The position numbers and the translations under genes are program-made. Positions 52,718 to 60,565 of a stretch of 64,000 nt of DNA are shown here, one piece after another. The stretch's first letter is position 1; every line of letters begins with the position of its first letter. The notes under the pieces were generated by a model. It worked only from the letters and a program-made list of their open reading frames with translations. It was not told where the DNA came from and searched no databases. The stretch comes from an uncultured Prevotellaceae bacterium (GTDB taxonomy: Bacteria > Bacteroidota > Bacteroidia > Bacteroidales > Bacteroidaceae), in contig CAMJZV010000006.1 of the NCBI GenBank assembly GCA_946410305.1, forward strand, positions 62,001 through 126,000, given 5' to 3'.

Positions 52718-53226
52718 TGAAACCACAAGAGAAGTCTGCAATTGATATTCAGGTGTCCTCTGAGGAGAATGTTGCCCGAATCCTTTCTAAAGAATGGTTC
52801 GTAAGAGGGAAATTGACTTCAGCAGCTTTTGCCCTTGAACAAGGCGAGTCTTATCTTTCCGTCAATCGTACTGCTATTGATACATTCGACAGCGATGTGG
52901 CTTCGTTTGTGAAGAACCATAACAGTTACGCTTTTGATGATAGCACCTACAAGCGTGCATTGTTGAATGTAGGTGATGTACGAGGAATAGACGTGAAGGT
53001 TGATCAAGTAGAGATGAAGATCGATGTTGAGGTAGAACCTCGTGATACCCACACGAAGTCTCATGCAGGCATCTTCACCCGTTTTCAAAATAAGAACATC
53101 AAGAAAGGCCAGTTGCTAAAGGCTGGTCCTACATCCGAAGAAGTTTCGGGAGACACTATACTGTTGGAGGTTCGTAAAGAACTGCAGAGTCTTTCTTCTG
53201 TAGAAGAATGTAAGATAGTAGAATAA
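52717..53226 (+). CDS. Gene B of an undescribed gene pair
   Basis: A 169-residue protein coupled to gene A through TAATG. Seen: ILSKEWFVRGKLTSAAFALEQGESYLSVNR at the start, VRGIDVKVDQVEMKIDVEV, then HTKSHAGIFTRFQNKNIKKGQ. This is a mixed alpha/beta protein with no family I recognise. The last third has a homologue, in a broken copy, at 55205-55375. Conserved SHAGIFTR and the small size would suit a hydrolase or toxin core, but no residues prove it. Confidence 0.7.
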   Translation: MKPQEKSAIDIQVSSEENVARILSKEWFVRGKLTSAAFALEQGESYLSVNRTAIDTFDSDVASFVKNHNSYAFDDSTYKRALLNVGDVRGIDVKVDQVEMKIDVEVEPRDTHTKSHAGIFTRFQNKNIKKGQLLKAGPTSEEVSGDTILLEVRKELQSLSSVEECKIVE

Positions 53227-53252
53227 CGCGCATTTAAAGAGAATCCCTCTTT

Positions 53253-53282
53253 GGTCACTCCTCGCGGAGTTGACCCTTTTTT
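53253..53282 (+). terminator. Terminator repeat, copy 2
   Basis: GGTCACTCC (53253-53261), GGAGTTGACC (53266-53275), then six T. Confidence 0.9.
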
Positions 53283-53416
53283 GTTTATCGACATAACTGA
53301 TACAAGCATCGTTCTCTCGCTTAATCGCAGCCTTGCTCTTAGGCACAAGGCCGAAAGGACAGGACGTTGGGCCGAAGGCTACAGACTTCATGAGTGGTGT
53401 TTTTCTGGTTTTTGTT

Positions 53417-53570
53417 AAAACTGCGTCATCTGCGATATCTGCGAGACATTAAAATTTCTGCTCTTTCTGCCCTTTCTGCGGGACCTAAGAAAATAATTGC
53501 TCTGCGGGACAGAAAAAAAATCTCGTGCAAATACGACCAAGTTTCCAAAACTTTTCGTATCTTTGCACCG
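53417..53570 (+). repeat. Divergent promoter repeat before the third TA pair
   Basis: Carries AACTGCGTCATCTGCGATAT and two CTGCGGGAC words of the repeat family. It ends in TTTCCAAAACTTTTCGTATC and TTTGCACCGTA, shared with 49310-49340. The -7 element TATCTTTG is at 53558-53565. Confidence 0.8.
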
Positions 53571-53592
53571 TAAAAAAGAAAGAAACCGATAT

Positions 53593-54033
53593 ATGTGTAC
53601 GTGCATAGCCGAAATAAAGACCTCCTATACAAAGGTGAGGAAACAGGCAGAAGAGGTCGCCAGCCAGTCATTCGACATGGACGACTTCCTTGATGCCATT
53701 AATGTTGTAAAGAAAGAACTGGCGAGAGTTACCGACGAGACAAATGCTCTGGTAGAACTCGTTAGAGACCACTTTACTGAAATCACCATTGACGAGGCCC
53801 AGGAACTTCTGGATCTCTCCGAACCGATACAGAAGAAGATGCAGGTAGTCTATCTGAAACTGCTTGCCTCACCACTTAATGTCGGCTTAGAAACAGCAAC
53901 AGACCACTATCGTCAGGCTATGAGCGACTTTGACGAGCTCTGTCATGACATGAAGACATTCAATATCGATTTGGCTCAGAATGACCATTTTCAGCAGACC
54001 CTGAAAAAGGTTAGCGAAATGATGCACCGATGA
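53593..54033 (+). CDS. Antitoxin-like protein of the third TA pair
   Basis: A 146-residue, almost wholly helical, acidic protein from the ATG at 53593 after the promoter (the longer frame runs through the repeat). Segments: DFLDAINVVKKELARVTDET, ITIDEAQELLDLSEPIQKKM. It overlaps the next gene by four bases (ATGA). No DNA-binding domain is clear. The role is assigned from position. Confidence 0.6.
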   Translation: MCTCIAEIKTSYTKVRKQAEEVASQSFDMDDFLDAINVVKKELARVTDETNALVELVRDHFTEITIDEAQELLDLSEPIQKKMQVVYLKLLASPLNVGLETATDHYRQAMSDFDELCHDMKTFNIDLAQNDHFQQTLKKVSEMMHR

Positions 54034-54470
54034 AATTCTACACAACAAGTACGTTTCGCCAAACTCTTACTTCCCTGACCAAGAAGCCAAAGGAAGGTTA
54101 CAATTCAGTGGTTAAAGATATCTGCAAGGCACTCCTTTCAATGGAGCCCAATATCATTCGAGAAACTAACGATCGCATCAAGCAGTTTGAAGATTTCCGG
54201 ATCGTAAAACTTAGGTTGCCTAATTCTGGGCAGCACTTGTCACGCCCAGATGGGTTTAGGCTTATTTACTACGTCTCACTCATTTCTGACGATGTGACAC
54301 TTTTGAGGATTTATCCGAAGCGTGGCCCCCAAGGCATTGTTGACCTAGTGGATGAAGAATACGACAGACTTCTTCTTGAAATGGTGACGGAGAACAACAA
54401 TAAGACTCTTCATCAAGTTGACATCAATAACTCCCTTGTTGAGTTGGATACAAATACAGGTATGTTTTAA
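54030..54470 (+). CDS. RelE/HigB-like toxin
   Basis: A 146-residue protein. MKFYTTSTFRQTLTSLTKKPKEGY opens it. The core RLPNSGQHLSRPDGFRLIYY and VSLISDDVTLLRIYPKRGPQG has the alternating strands and basic residues of RelE/HigB toxins. A C-terminal tail of about 35 residues is longer than usual. It is coupled to the helical partner upstream. Confidence 0.7.
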   Translation: MKFYTTSTFRQTLTSLTKKPKEGYNSVVKDICKALLSMEPNIIRETNDRIKQFEDFRIVKLRLPNSGQHLSRPDGFRLIYYVSLISDDVTLLRIYPKRGPQGIVDLVDEEYDRLLLEMVTENNNKTLHQVDINNSLVELDTNTGMF

Positions 54471-54500
54471 TTAGCTGGTAATTTCAATGAATCCCTCTTT

Positions 54501-54530
54501 GGTCACTCCCCCCGGAGTTGACCCTTTTTT
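54501..54530 (+). terminator. Terminator repeat, copy 3
   Basis: GGTCACTCC/GGAGTTGACC (54501-54523) and a T run. The flanks TTTCAATGAATCCCTCTTT are identical to copy 4. Confidence 0.9.
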
Positions 54531-54553
54531 GTTTTAGGGTATAGGAAATCCTG

Positions 54554-54697
54554 TTTTTCTGGTTTTTGTCTGCTTTCTGTCATTTCCTTCATTTCTGCGG
54601 GACCATAGTCAAAATCTGCGTCATCAGCGCCATCTGCGAGAGATAAAGAAAAATAGCCCAATTCTTGCAATTCTCAATAATTCTTCCTATCTTTGCA
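54554..54697 (+). repeat. Promoter repeat, copy 3
   Basis: The core 54591-54697 matches 51246-51352 with one change (AGCCC for AGCCA). The left part (from TTTTTCTGGTTTTTGTCTGC) matches the copy at 55615. The -7 element is at 54688-54695. Confidence 0.95.
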
Positions 54698-54719
54698 CCG
54701 AGAAATATAATAATATATT

Positions 54720-55286
54720 ATGGAGGACAATGTTTCAACAATGGCATCCGAGCCAGTAGCAGCATATTCCACGACATCCTATATGGATGCCATGGCGATG
54801 ATCCATACCATGCACCTGACCAGGGAGGACAAGGAGCGTGTTGGACGGCGTCTCGTTGTTGAGACTACACAGGCAAACCTTTCCAAGGCTTTTGACCGCA
54901 TAGACCATCTCAGCCAATTAAAGGATGATTGGGACGGCTATGGAGCTAAGAAGATTTCGTATTATGTTCTCCGTAACCTGCGTGACGTTTTGCTCATCTC
55001 TGACAATGACGATTGGGAGAACTGGATGATTTCCCCTGCTCCCGACGGCACCATAGGACTGCAGTCAAAGCTTCACACATCATCTATCAGCGTAGGTGAC
55101 AGGGAGTTCTCTTATTACAGTGCGAAAGGCGATATGGAGGATTGGGGTGACAATGTGACCTTCACTCCCTATTCTTTCCTTGAAGTAATGCGCAAGACAA
55201 ATCCCATGCAGGCATCTTCACTAGATACGACGATAAGAATATCAAAGGAGGGCAGGAAATCATCCAGGATCAGAACGATTGCCTAA
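54720..55286 (+). CDS. Gene A paralogue with a fused tail
   Basis: A 188-residue protein. Residues 1-160 match gene A at 52235 along its length: the same start, REDKERVGRRLVVETTQ, KDDWDGYGAKKISYYVLRN, WMISPAPDGTIGLQSK, SFLEVMRK. After residue 160, where the other copy stops, it runs on for 28 residues (TNPMQASSLDTTIRISKEGR and more). Those bases in another frame encode the end of gene B. So a deletion joined gene A to the last third of gene B out of frame. The main domain may still work; the added tail is an artefact of the deletion. Confidence 0.75.
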   Translation: MEDNVSTMASEPVAAYSTTSYMDAMAMIHTMHLTREDKERVGRRLVVETTQANLSKAFDRIDHLSQLKDDWDGYGAKKISYYVLRNLRDVLLISDNDDWENWMISPAPDGTIGLQSKLHTSSISVGDREFSYYSAKGDMEDWGDNVTFTPYSFLEVMRKTNPMQASSLDTTIRISKEGRKSSRIRTIA

Positions 55287-55375
55287 TGCCTGTTAGAGCA
55301 ATCCTTCAGAAGGTACAGCACCAACTCTTGGCCCTGTCCACGTTGGAAAAACATGAGATAAGTATCTCTAAATAA
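55205..55375 (+). pseudogene. Remnant of gene B (last third only)
   Basis: Read in the frame ending at TAA 55373-55375, the bases give HAGIFTRYDDKNIKGGQ and then ILQKVQHQLLALSTLEKHE. These align with HAGIFTRFQNKNIKKGQ and LLEVRKELQSLSSVEECK of gene B at 52717. The first two thirds of the gene are missing. It overlaps the tail of the gene A paralogue in another frame. Confidence 0.8.
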
Positions 55376-55401
55376 CTTGCATTTTCAATGAATCCCTCTT
55401 T

Positions 55402-55434
55402 GGTCACTCCCCCCGGAGTTGACCCTTTTTTGTT
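55402..55434 (+). terminator. Terminator repeat, copy 4
   Basis: GGTCACTCC/GGAGTTGACC (55402-55424) and T run, identical to copy 3 with its flanks. Confidence 0.9.
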
Positions 55435-55789
55435 TCAGCGTATATGAAATTCTTTTTTTAGGCTTGAAAAGCCGGTGTTTTTGCTTTCAAGGTCTTGTAA
55501 CCACGTTAGTGGATGTGAAAAGTGATGTGGAATTGGCGTAAAAGTTCACTTTTAAGGACAAGAACATGACACTTTACACCAATGCTCAAAAGAGCTTCAA
55601 GACCGAAGAAAGGGTTTTTCTGGTTTTTGTCTGCTTTCTGTCATTTCCTTCATTTCTGCGGGACCATAGTCAAAATCTGCGTCATCAGCGCCATCTGCGA
55701 GAGATTAGAAACACTGCCTCTGCGTGAGCCAATCCTTGATCCCCAGATTCCTTAGACCCAAAAAACTCTGCGGGACATTAGAATTATCC
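55435..55789. other. Spacer with a structured segment and the fourth promoter-repeat copy
   Basis: 55501-55512 CCAC-GTTA-GTGG is a small hairpin. ATTGGCGTAAA (55532-55542) and TTTACACCAAT (55573-55583) can pair with one mismatch. 55615-55705 is the left part of the promoter repeat (core 55652-55705), but the promoter end is missing. A CCCAGATTCCTTAGAC segment follows. This copy therefore has no -7 box. Confidence 0.75.
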
Positions 55790-55885
55790 ATGGAAAAGGA
55801 ATTCTTAGAGCGTTGTCTTAAGGCCAATGATGAAGTAGACGCAGCCTACAACCACCTCAAAGATCTCCAAACCCGTGAGGATTAA
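55790..55885 (+). CDS. Possible 31-residue helical peptide
   Basis: MEKEFLERCLKANDEVDAAY then NHLKDLQTRED, wholly helical. It follows the promoterless repeat copy. It could be the remains of an antitoxin gene or a small coiled protein. No promoter is seen. Confidence 0.35.
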   Translation: MEKEFLERCLKANDEVDAAYNHLKDLQTRED

Positions 55886-56011
55886 AAACGAACATATGTT
55901 ATTTCGCTCACGAACCTATGTTCATTAAGACTTGATGTCACTCCATTTTTTTCAAACAAATTTAAAAAATGTTTTGAGAATTCGATAAAAAGTTGTACAT
56001 TTGCAGCGAAT

Positions 56012-57139
56012 ATGGCACGAGAATATGTAAACATAAAACCAGAAATGCTTACTTGGGCAATCACCCGAGCAGGGCATGATGTGGACGCATATCTCGAAAA
56101 GAATCCACAGGTCAAGACTTGGATTGACGGTGAGAAGAAACCTACGGTCAGGCAGTTGGAGGTATTTGCCGACAAGGTATATATCCCTTATGGATTTCTT
56201 TTGATGGAGAAGCAGTTGGACGAGAAATGTCCAATTCCCTTCTTCCGTACAAAGACTAAGGGCGACCATTTCAACCTCAATGTCTATGAGGCTGTCATCA
56301 CAATGCAGAACCGTCAGCATTGGCTTTCTGAATATCTGACTGCCAATGACTATGACAAACCAACATTTATTGGCCGATACAGTGAGGAATATGACGTGGC
56401 AAAGGTAGTGGATGCTATCAAAGAGATACTCGACCTCACGCCAGACTGGGCTTTCGACCTGCAATCCACGGGTGCTGCCATTAACCTGTTTGTCGGCAAG
56501 TTGGAGAATGTTGGCTGTGTGGTCATGTTCCAAAGCATGATAGGATTCCAGACGAGCAGGAAGATACCTGTTAGCGAGTGTCGGGGCTTTACGCTGGTTG
56601 ACGAACATGCCCCATGCATTTTTATCAACAATGATGATGCTCCAGGAGCAAAACTCTTCACGCTGGTTCATGAGTTTGTTCATGTACTGAAGGGTGAAAG
56701 TGCTGGCGATGGTGGCGATGATACATTGAAAGAAGACAATGAGTTGGAACGTTTCTGTGACGCTGTTGCAGCTGAGTTCCTGATGCCAGAAAACCTGTTT
56801 CGTGACATCTGGACTAAACGCAAAGGAGATTTCAAGCGAGTGGCAACTCCCTTTAAGGTGAGTGGTCTGGCTGCAGCTCGACGTGCTCTGACTTTGGGAC
56901 TGATTACAAAAGAGTGCTTCTTTGCCTATTACCAGTGGTTGACATCCCTTCCAGTGACACCTAAACCCAAAGGTGGTAGTGGCGATTTCTATGCCACGGC
57001 GAAGAAACGATTAGGTTATGCCTTTTTGGTACACGTGAGGAATGCCATCAACAGCAATCAGTTGCTGTATCGTGATGCCTACGCCCTGACCGGCTATAGC
57101 GGTAATTCCTTCAATAAACTCATTAATGAACACTTGTAA
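56012..57139 (+). CDS. ImmA/IrrE-family metallopeptidase with N-terminal XRE-like domain
   Basis: A 375-residue protein. An XRE-like helical head (INIKPEMLTWAITRAGHDVD-type opening, then QLEVFADKVYIPYGFLLM) leads to the peptidase domain with HEFVH in FTLVHEFVHVLKG and E in CDAVAAEFLMP. This is the COG2856 type that is paired with a DUF4411 protein in toxin-antitoxin-like units. The next gene starts within five bases. A TACATTTGC box near 55994 would serve as promoter. Confidence 0.85.
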   Translation: MAREYVNIKPEMLTWAITRAGHDVDAYLEKNPQVKTWIDGEKKPTVRQLEVFADKVYIPYGFLLMEKQLDEKCPIPFFRTKTKGDHFNLNVYEAVITMQNRQHWLSEYLTANDYDKPTFIGRYSEEYDVAKVVDAIKEILDLTPDWAFDLQSTGAAINLFVGKLENVGCVVMFQSMIGFQTSRKIPVSECRGFTLVDEHAPCIFINNDDAPGAKLFTLVHEFVHVLKGESAGDGGDDTLKEDNELERFCDAVAAEFLMPENLFRDIWTKRKGDFKRVATPFKVSGLAAARRALTLGLITKECFFAYYQWLTSLPVTPKPKGGSGDFYATAKKRLGYAFLVHVRNAINSNQLLYRDAYALTGYSGNSFNKLINEHL

Positions 57140-57143
57140 AGCC

Positions 57144-57644
57144 ATGGACTATCTGATAGACGCGAACTGCTTCATAGAATCCAAGAACGTGACCAATCCT
57201 CTGGATGTGGCTATCAGTTTCTGGGCAAAGATCAAGGACTTGGCTTTGGCAGGCAGAATACATAGTATCGATAAGGTTAAGACGGAGCTGATATCAATGG
57301 ACGATGATCTGTCGCAATGGATAAAGAACGAGATACCCGCTTCTTTCTTCTATTCCACGAGTGCTGCTGATGTGCAGCAAAATGTGGCAGACCTTCGTAG
57401 TTGGGCTGTAGGCACAGGGCAGTATGACAACAAGGCTATTCAAGATTTCAATTCATCGACTGTTGCCGACCCATATCTTGCGGGCTATGCTGCTACCGAT
57501 AGTCAGAACATCAAGGTTGTTACAAATGAGAAAGCTGGCACAGGCTCGAAGCATAGTGTAAAGTTGCCAGATGCTTGTGCACAAAAAGGAGTAAGTTGCC
57601 TTCGTATCATGGAGATGCTCCGTGAAATGGGTGAAACCTTTTAA
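57144..57644 (+). CDS. DUF4411 (PIN-like) protein
   Basis: A 166-residue protein from the ATG at 57144; an in-frame ATG at 57126 would overlap the previous gene. PIN-like features: YLIDANCFIES (first acidic site), VKTELISMDDDLSQW, and VADPYLAGYAATDSQNIKVVTNEK with D at the later site. PIN domains are RNases. It is the usual partner of the ImmA/IrrE protein upstream and probably the toxin. Confidence 0.85.
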   Translation: MDYLIDANCFIESKNVTNPLDVAISFWAKIKDLALAGRIHSIDKVKTELISMDDDLSQWIKNEIPASFFYSTSAADVQQNVADLRSWAVGTGQYDNKAIQDFNSSTVADPYLAGYAATDSQNIKVVTNEKAGTGSKHSVKLPDACAQKGVSCLRIMEMLREMGETF

Positions 57645-57740
57645 ATTGCTCCTATATCCTTTATTCCAAGTTTTTTTGTTTTCAAGGCATTCGCCTAGAA
57701 AATTGGACCAATAGATAATAAACGATAGGCTTGAAATTTT

Positions 57741-57762
57741 GGTCACATCCCCCGATGTGACC
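57741..57762 (+). terminator. Hairpin after the DUF4411 gene
   Basis: GGTCACATC/GATGTGACC with a CCCC loop, a 9-bp perfect stem. It resembles the terminator repeats of the cassettes but has no T run. Confidence 0.65.
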
Positions 57763-57799
57763 CTAAATGATATATTTCCTTTATTTCTGCGGGACAAAA

Positions 57800-57883
57800 C
57801 ATACTCTAGCCATACTCTAAGCTGCTTCTACCCATACTCTAAGCATACTCTAGGCATACTCAAACAGTATGGCATGAGTATGG
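57800..57883. repeat. 11-bp periodic repeat array upstream of the P-loop ATPase gene
   Basis: Units of 11 bp start at 57800, 57811, 57822, 57833, 57844 and 57855, with consensus CATACTCTARG; the third is degenerate and the sixth partial. Just beyond, GTATGGC and GAGTATGGC (57868-57883) are inverted copies. The 11-bp step is one helical turn. The following 57926-57976 is a low-complexity run of CTTACATCT words. Confidence 0.9.
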
Positions 57884-58026
57884 CTAAAGCGAGAGTGAAG
57901 CGTTAGTAACATGAGGCAAAACAATAGCATCTTACCTCTTACATCTTACTCCTTACATCATACCTCTTACATCTATTGGTGCTTATCACTCTTGCAGAGA
58001 GATAATGATAAAAAATTAGAATACAA

Positions 58027-59511
58027 ATGCCAATTAATAATCCGTTCAAAAAGAAATATACTACCGAAGGAATGTATATAGGCAAGCCTGAGGCAGAAGC
58101 AGAGCGTGTGGATACACATGCTCTATTCCAGGATTATCTTGATATTGAAAATAATATTAAGCGTGGCAACTTTATTATTACAGGCCGAAAAGGGGCAGGC
58201 AAATCAGCCTATGCAATATGGCTTCAAAATAAAGCTGAGCATGATGATCAGCTATTCTGTTCTTTGGTAAAGAAAGATGAGCTTGCGCTTGAGGAAATGA
58301 TTCAGGCGGTTGATGCACAGACATTGAAGTATGAAGCCTTATTTGAATGGATAATATTGGTCCGTATAGTTAAACTTGTGCTTGACTCTAACACGGGTAC
58401 TTATCTAAAACAGATAAGTGCGTTAGAACGTTTCTATGAGAAAAATGCTGGTTTGGTTAGTATCGACAAATATGTCATCAAAGAGATACTCACAAATAAA
58501 GAAGTAAACTTCTCTCCTCTTAAAGGCGAATTTGGCTTTTTCAGTAGATTCTTGGGTAATAAGTCAATCAAAGCTCCATTCTATCAAATGATATCACCTT
58601 TGCGTGAAACACTTATTCAAGTGTTGAAGATGGAGATTTTCAAGAATATCAATTTCTTGTTATTGTTTGATGATTTAGATATTAAGTTTAAATTGACCCG
58701 AGAGGCTGATAGAACGATGCTGATGGATTTGATAAGAATAGCACGCAGGTATAATACTGAGTATTTCGTTGGTACCAACGCTAAGGTGCTACTTTTTATC
58801 CGTGATGACATAGGGGATCGTTTAGAGGGTGTTGATAGTGACAAGAGTAAAATCTTTGGGAGCTATGAGTATTGTATAAACTGGTATGAACATGATATTG
58901 CTCAGAAAGACGAAACAGCAATTATGTTGCGTAAGTTTATTAACCATCGCTTAGCTTTGAACTTCGAAAGATGTAATATTCCGTACAATAATGAAGACCC
59001 CTGGCTAAGTTTTGTTGAAGAAGAACCTGTAGCTGAAGGACAGAAGACCCAATTTAAGTACATTCTGGATCATACATTCTATCTGCCACGTGATATCATT
59101 AATCTATTTAAGAATATCAGTGATAAGAAGTTAAAGTTACCTCTTTCAAAATCATCTGTCAATTCACTTTTACGTGATTTTGCAGATGTGAAGAAACAAG
59201 AAATTTGCGATGAGCTCTATGTTGTGTATGACCAAGATGTGGATATGGTTGACAAACTATTCCAAGTGATAGAAAAGGTTAACAGCGGTAGAGATGTTAC
59301 TTACATGCAAATTCTGGGTTATCTCGATGAGTTGTCATTGCCACATAAGGAGTTCCATACTCTTCTTGAGTACAGTCTGTTGGTTCCTGTTAATAAAACA
59401 ACCAACCATTTCTTCTTTAATTACAGAGAAAAGGCAGTGTCAAAAAGGTTTGATCAGTACACATATAGAACGCCCAAAATTTTAAAGTTGTACTTCAATA
59501 ATCGTATTTAA
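58027..59511 (+). CDS. P-loop ATPase (Sll1717-like)
   Basis: A 494-residue protein. Walker A GRKGAGKSAYAIWL at about residues 56-63. Walker B LLLFDDLDIKF near 218. Before it are helices with LEEMIQAVDAQTLKYEALFEW; after it are LMDLIRIARRYNTEYFVGTNAKVLLFIRDD. This matches my memory of the Sll1717-type STAND-like ATPases, found beside defence genes. A helical C-terminal half ends in a winged-helix-like LSLPHKEFHTLLEYSLLV. The next gene begins 10 bp on. Confidence 0.75.
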   Translation: MPINNPFKKKYTTEGMYIGKPEAEAERVDTHALFQDYLDIENNIKRGNFIITGRKGAGKSAYAIWLQNKAEHDDQLFCSLVKKDELALEEMIQAVDAQTLKYEALFEWIILVRIVKLVLDSNTGTYLKQISALERFYEKNAGLVSIDKYVIKEILTNKEVNFSPLKGEFGFFSRFLGNKSIKAPFYQMISPLRETLIQVLKMEIFKNINFLLLFDDLDIKFKLTREADRTMLMDLIRIARRYNTEYFVGTNAKVLLFIRDDIGDRLEGVDSDKSKIFGSYEYCINWYEHDIAQKDETAIMLRKFINHRLALNFERCNIPYNNEDPWLSFVEEEPVAEGQKTQFKYILDHTFYLPRDIINLFKNISDKKLKLPLSKSSVNSLLRDFADVKKQEICDELYVVYDQDVDMVDKLFQVIEKVNSGRDVTYMQILGYLDELSLPHKEFHTLLEYSLLVPVNKTTNHFFFNYREKAVSKRFDQYTYRTPKILKLYFNNRI

Positions 59512-59521
59512 ACACCATACA

Positions 59522-59956
59522 ATGTCTGAGATTTCCGATGCTATCCAAGCCAAATGCCTCGCCTTTGGCGACAGGATAATCAAGTTAAATGATTACCTGC
59601 TTGAGCAGGCTGCTAATAAGAAACCTGGCTACAAGATGGTAAATGGAAAACGAGTTTACAACAAATCTATTCCGGTACATTTGCAAGCTGTTAGTAACTT
59701 GTGCAACCAATTGCTTCGTGCAGGCACGAGCATTGGTGCCAACAATGCAGAAGCAACAAGTGCAATCAGCAAGGCTGATTTCAAAAGTAAAAGTTATATA
59801 GCATTAAAAGAAGCAAGGGAAAGCCTCTACTGGCTTGAACTGCTTCACAGAAATAATTATTTAACTGATGTACAATATCAAAGTCTGTATACAGACTGCG
59901 AAGAAATAGTAAAAGTATTAACCCATAGATGTAAAAAGTTGGATGAAAATATGTAG
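59522..59956 (+). CDS. Four-helix-bundle protein (23S intervening-sequence / bAvd type)
   Basis: A 144-residue protein: FGDRIIKLNDYLLEQ, VHLQAVSNLCNQLLRAGTSIGANNAEATSA, FKSKSYIALKEARESLYWLELL and a last helix. The RAGTSIGANNAEA segment is the family signature. Such proteins are encoded in 23S rRNA intervening sequences, beside retroelements (as Avd) or alone. There is no reverse transcriptase here. It follows the ATPase gene and may be its partner. Confidence 0.85.
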   Translation: MSEISDAIQAKCLAFGDRIIKLNDYLLEQAANKKPGYKMVNGKRVYNKSIPVHLQAVSNLCNQLLRAGTSIGANNAEATSAISKADFKSKSYIALKEARESLYWLELLHRNNYLTDVQYQSLYTDCEEIVKVLTHRCKKLDENM

Positions 59957-60187
59957 AATGTATGAAGTTGGATGCATGATGTTAAAAGGCTCGGCAATAA
60001 ACATCTGCCATTATCCATCAACCATCGCACATCTGAAAACATCATACATCTTACATCATCCATCATACATCTGAAAGTAACTGCCGTGAGGTAGCGGGCA
60101 GGCTCTTTTCAGGTTGTTCCTACAAGGCCTGTTAATCCTGCCCTTTATACATCCGACATCGAACATCAGACTTCATACATCAAAAAC
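59957..60187. other. Spacer with low-complexity words and a structured element
   Basis: Repeated CATACATCT/CTTACATCAT words. A hairpin with GGGCAGG (60096-60102) and CCTGCCC (60137-60143) and inner CAGG/CCTG (60110-60113 and 60128-60131). A relative of this hairpin follows the next gene (60501-60565). Confidence 0.65.
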
Positions 60188-60463
60188 ATGTTCGACAAAG
60201 AACGATTCCACAATGCTTTGGCCTTATCATTAGGCTATGAGCGTATTGTTAAAGACAAACGAATCACCATTCAGGTGGATGATTCCGATGACCCTTGGGT
60301 GACACTGAAGTTTCAGGGCCGCCCAGAAGTCATTAGAATCAAGGCATCTGGCGATGCCGATGCTGCTGTGGCAGCAGAAACATCTGAGTTGCGCAATGAT
60401 ATTAAAGTCATAGCTGATGCTGTGCATCAAGCATATATACAAGCAACAACAAATCCATTTTGA
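60188..60463 (+). CDS. Small orphan protein between two related hairpins
   Basis: A 91-residue protein: FHNALALSLGYERIVKDKRI, TIQVDDSDDPWVTLKFQGRP, then an Ala/Asp-rich helix and a helical end. I recognise no family. No good promoter is visible. The hairpins on both sides share GGGCAGGCTCT. Confidence 0.5.
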   Translation: MFDKERFHNALALSLGYERIVKDKRITIQVDDSDDPWVTLKFQGRPEVIRIKASGDADAAVAAETSELRNDIKVIADAVHQAYIQATTNPF

Positions 60464-60500
60464 GATGTCGCGAGACACTATATAAAAAATCGTTATGTAT

Positions 60501-60565
60501 GGGGCAGGCTCTCATCGGGGTCTCTCATAAAATTAAAGGTTCAATAATCCTGGTGATCTTGCCCC
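60501..60565 (+). terminator. Hairpin element after the orphan gene
   Basis: GGGGCA (60501-60506) can pair with TGCCCC (60560-60565), with the word CAGGCTCT at its left arm also found at 60096. T-rich bases follow. Confidence 0.6.

Noticed and set aside
57800..57870. The 11-bp array as a CRISPR
   Set aside because: Units are head to tail without spacers and far too short.
57926..57976. Runs of CTTACATCT-like words, considered as a CRISPR or iteron array
   Set aside because: Units vary in length and spacing and there are no spacers; this is low-complexity sequence, and a similar run occurs at 60030-60070.
59522..59956. Diversity-generating retroelement suggested by the four-helix bundle protein
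   Set aside because: No reverse transcriptase, template repeat or variable repeat was found near it.
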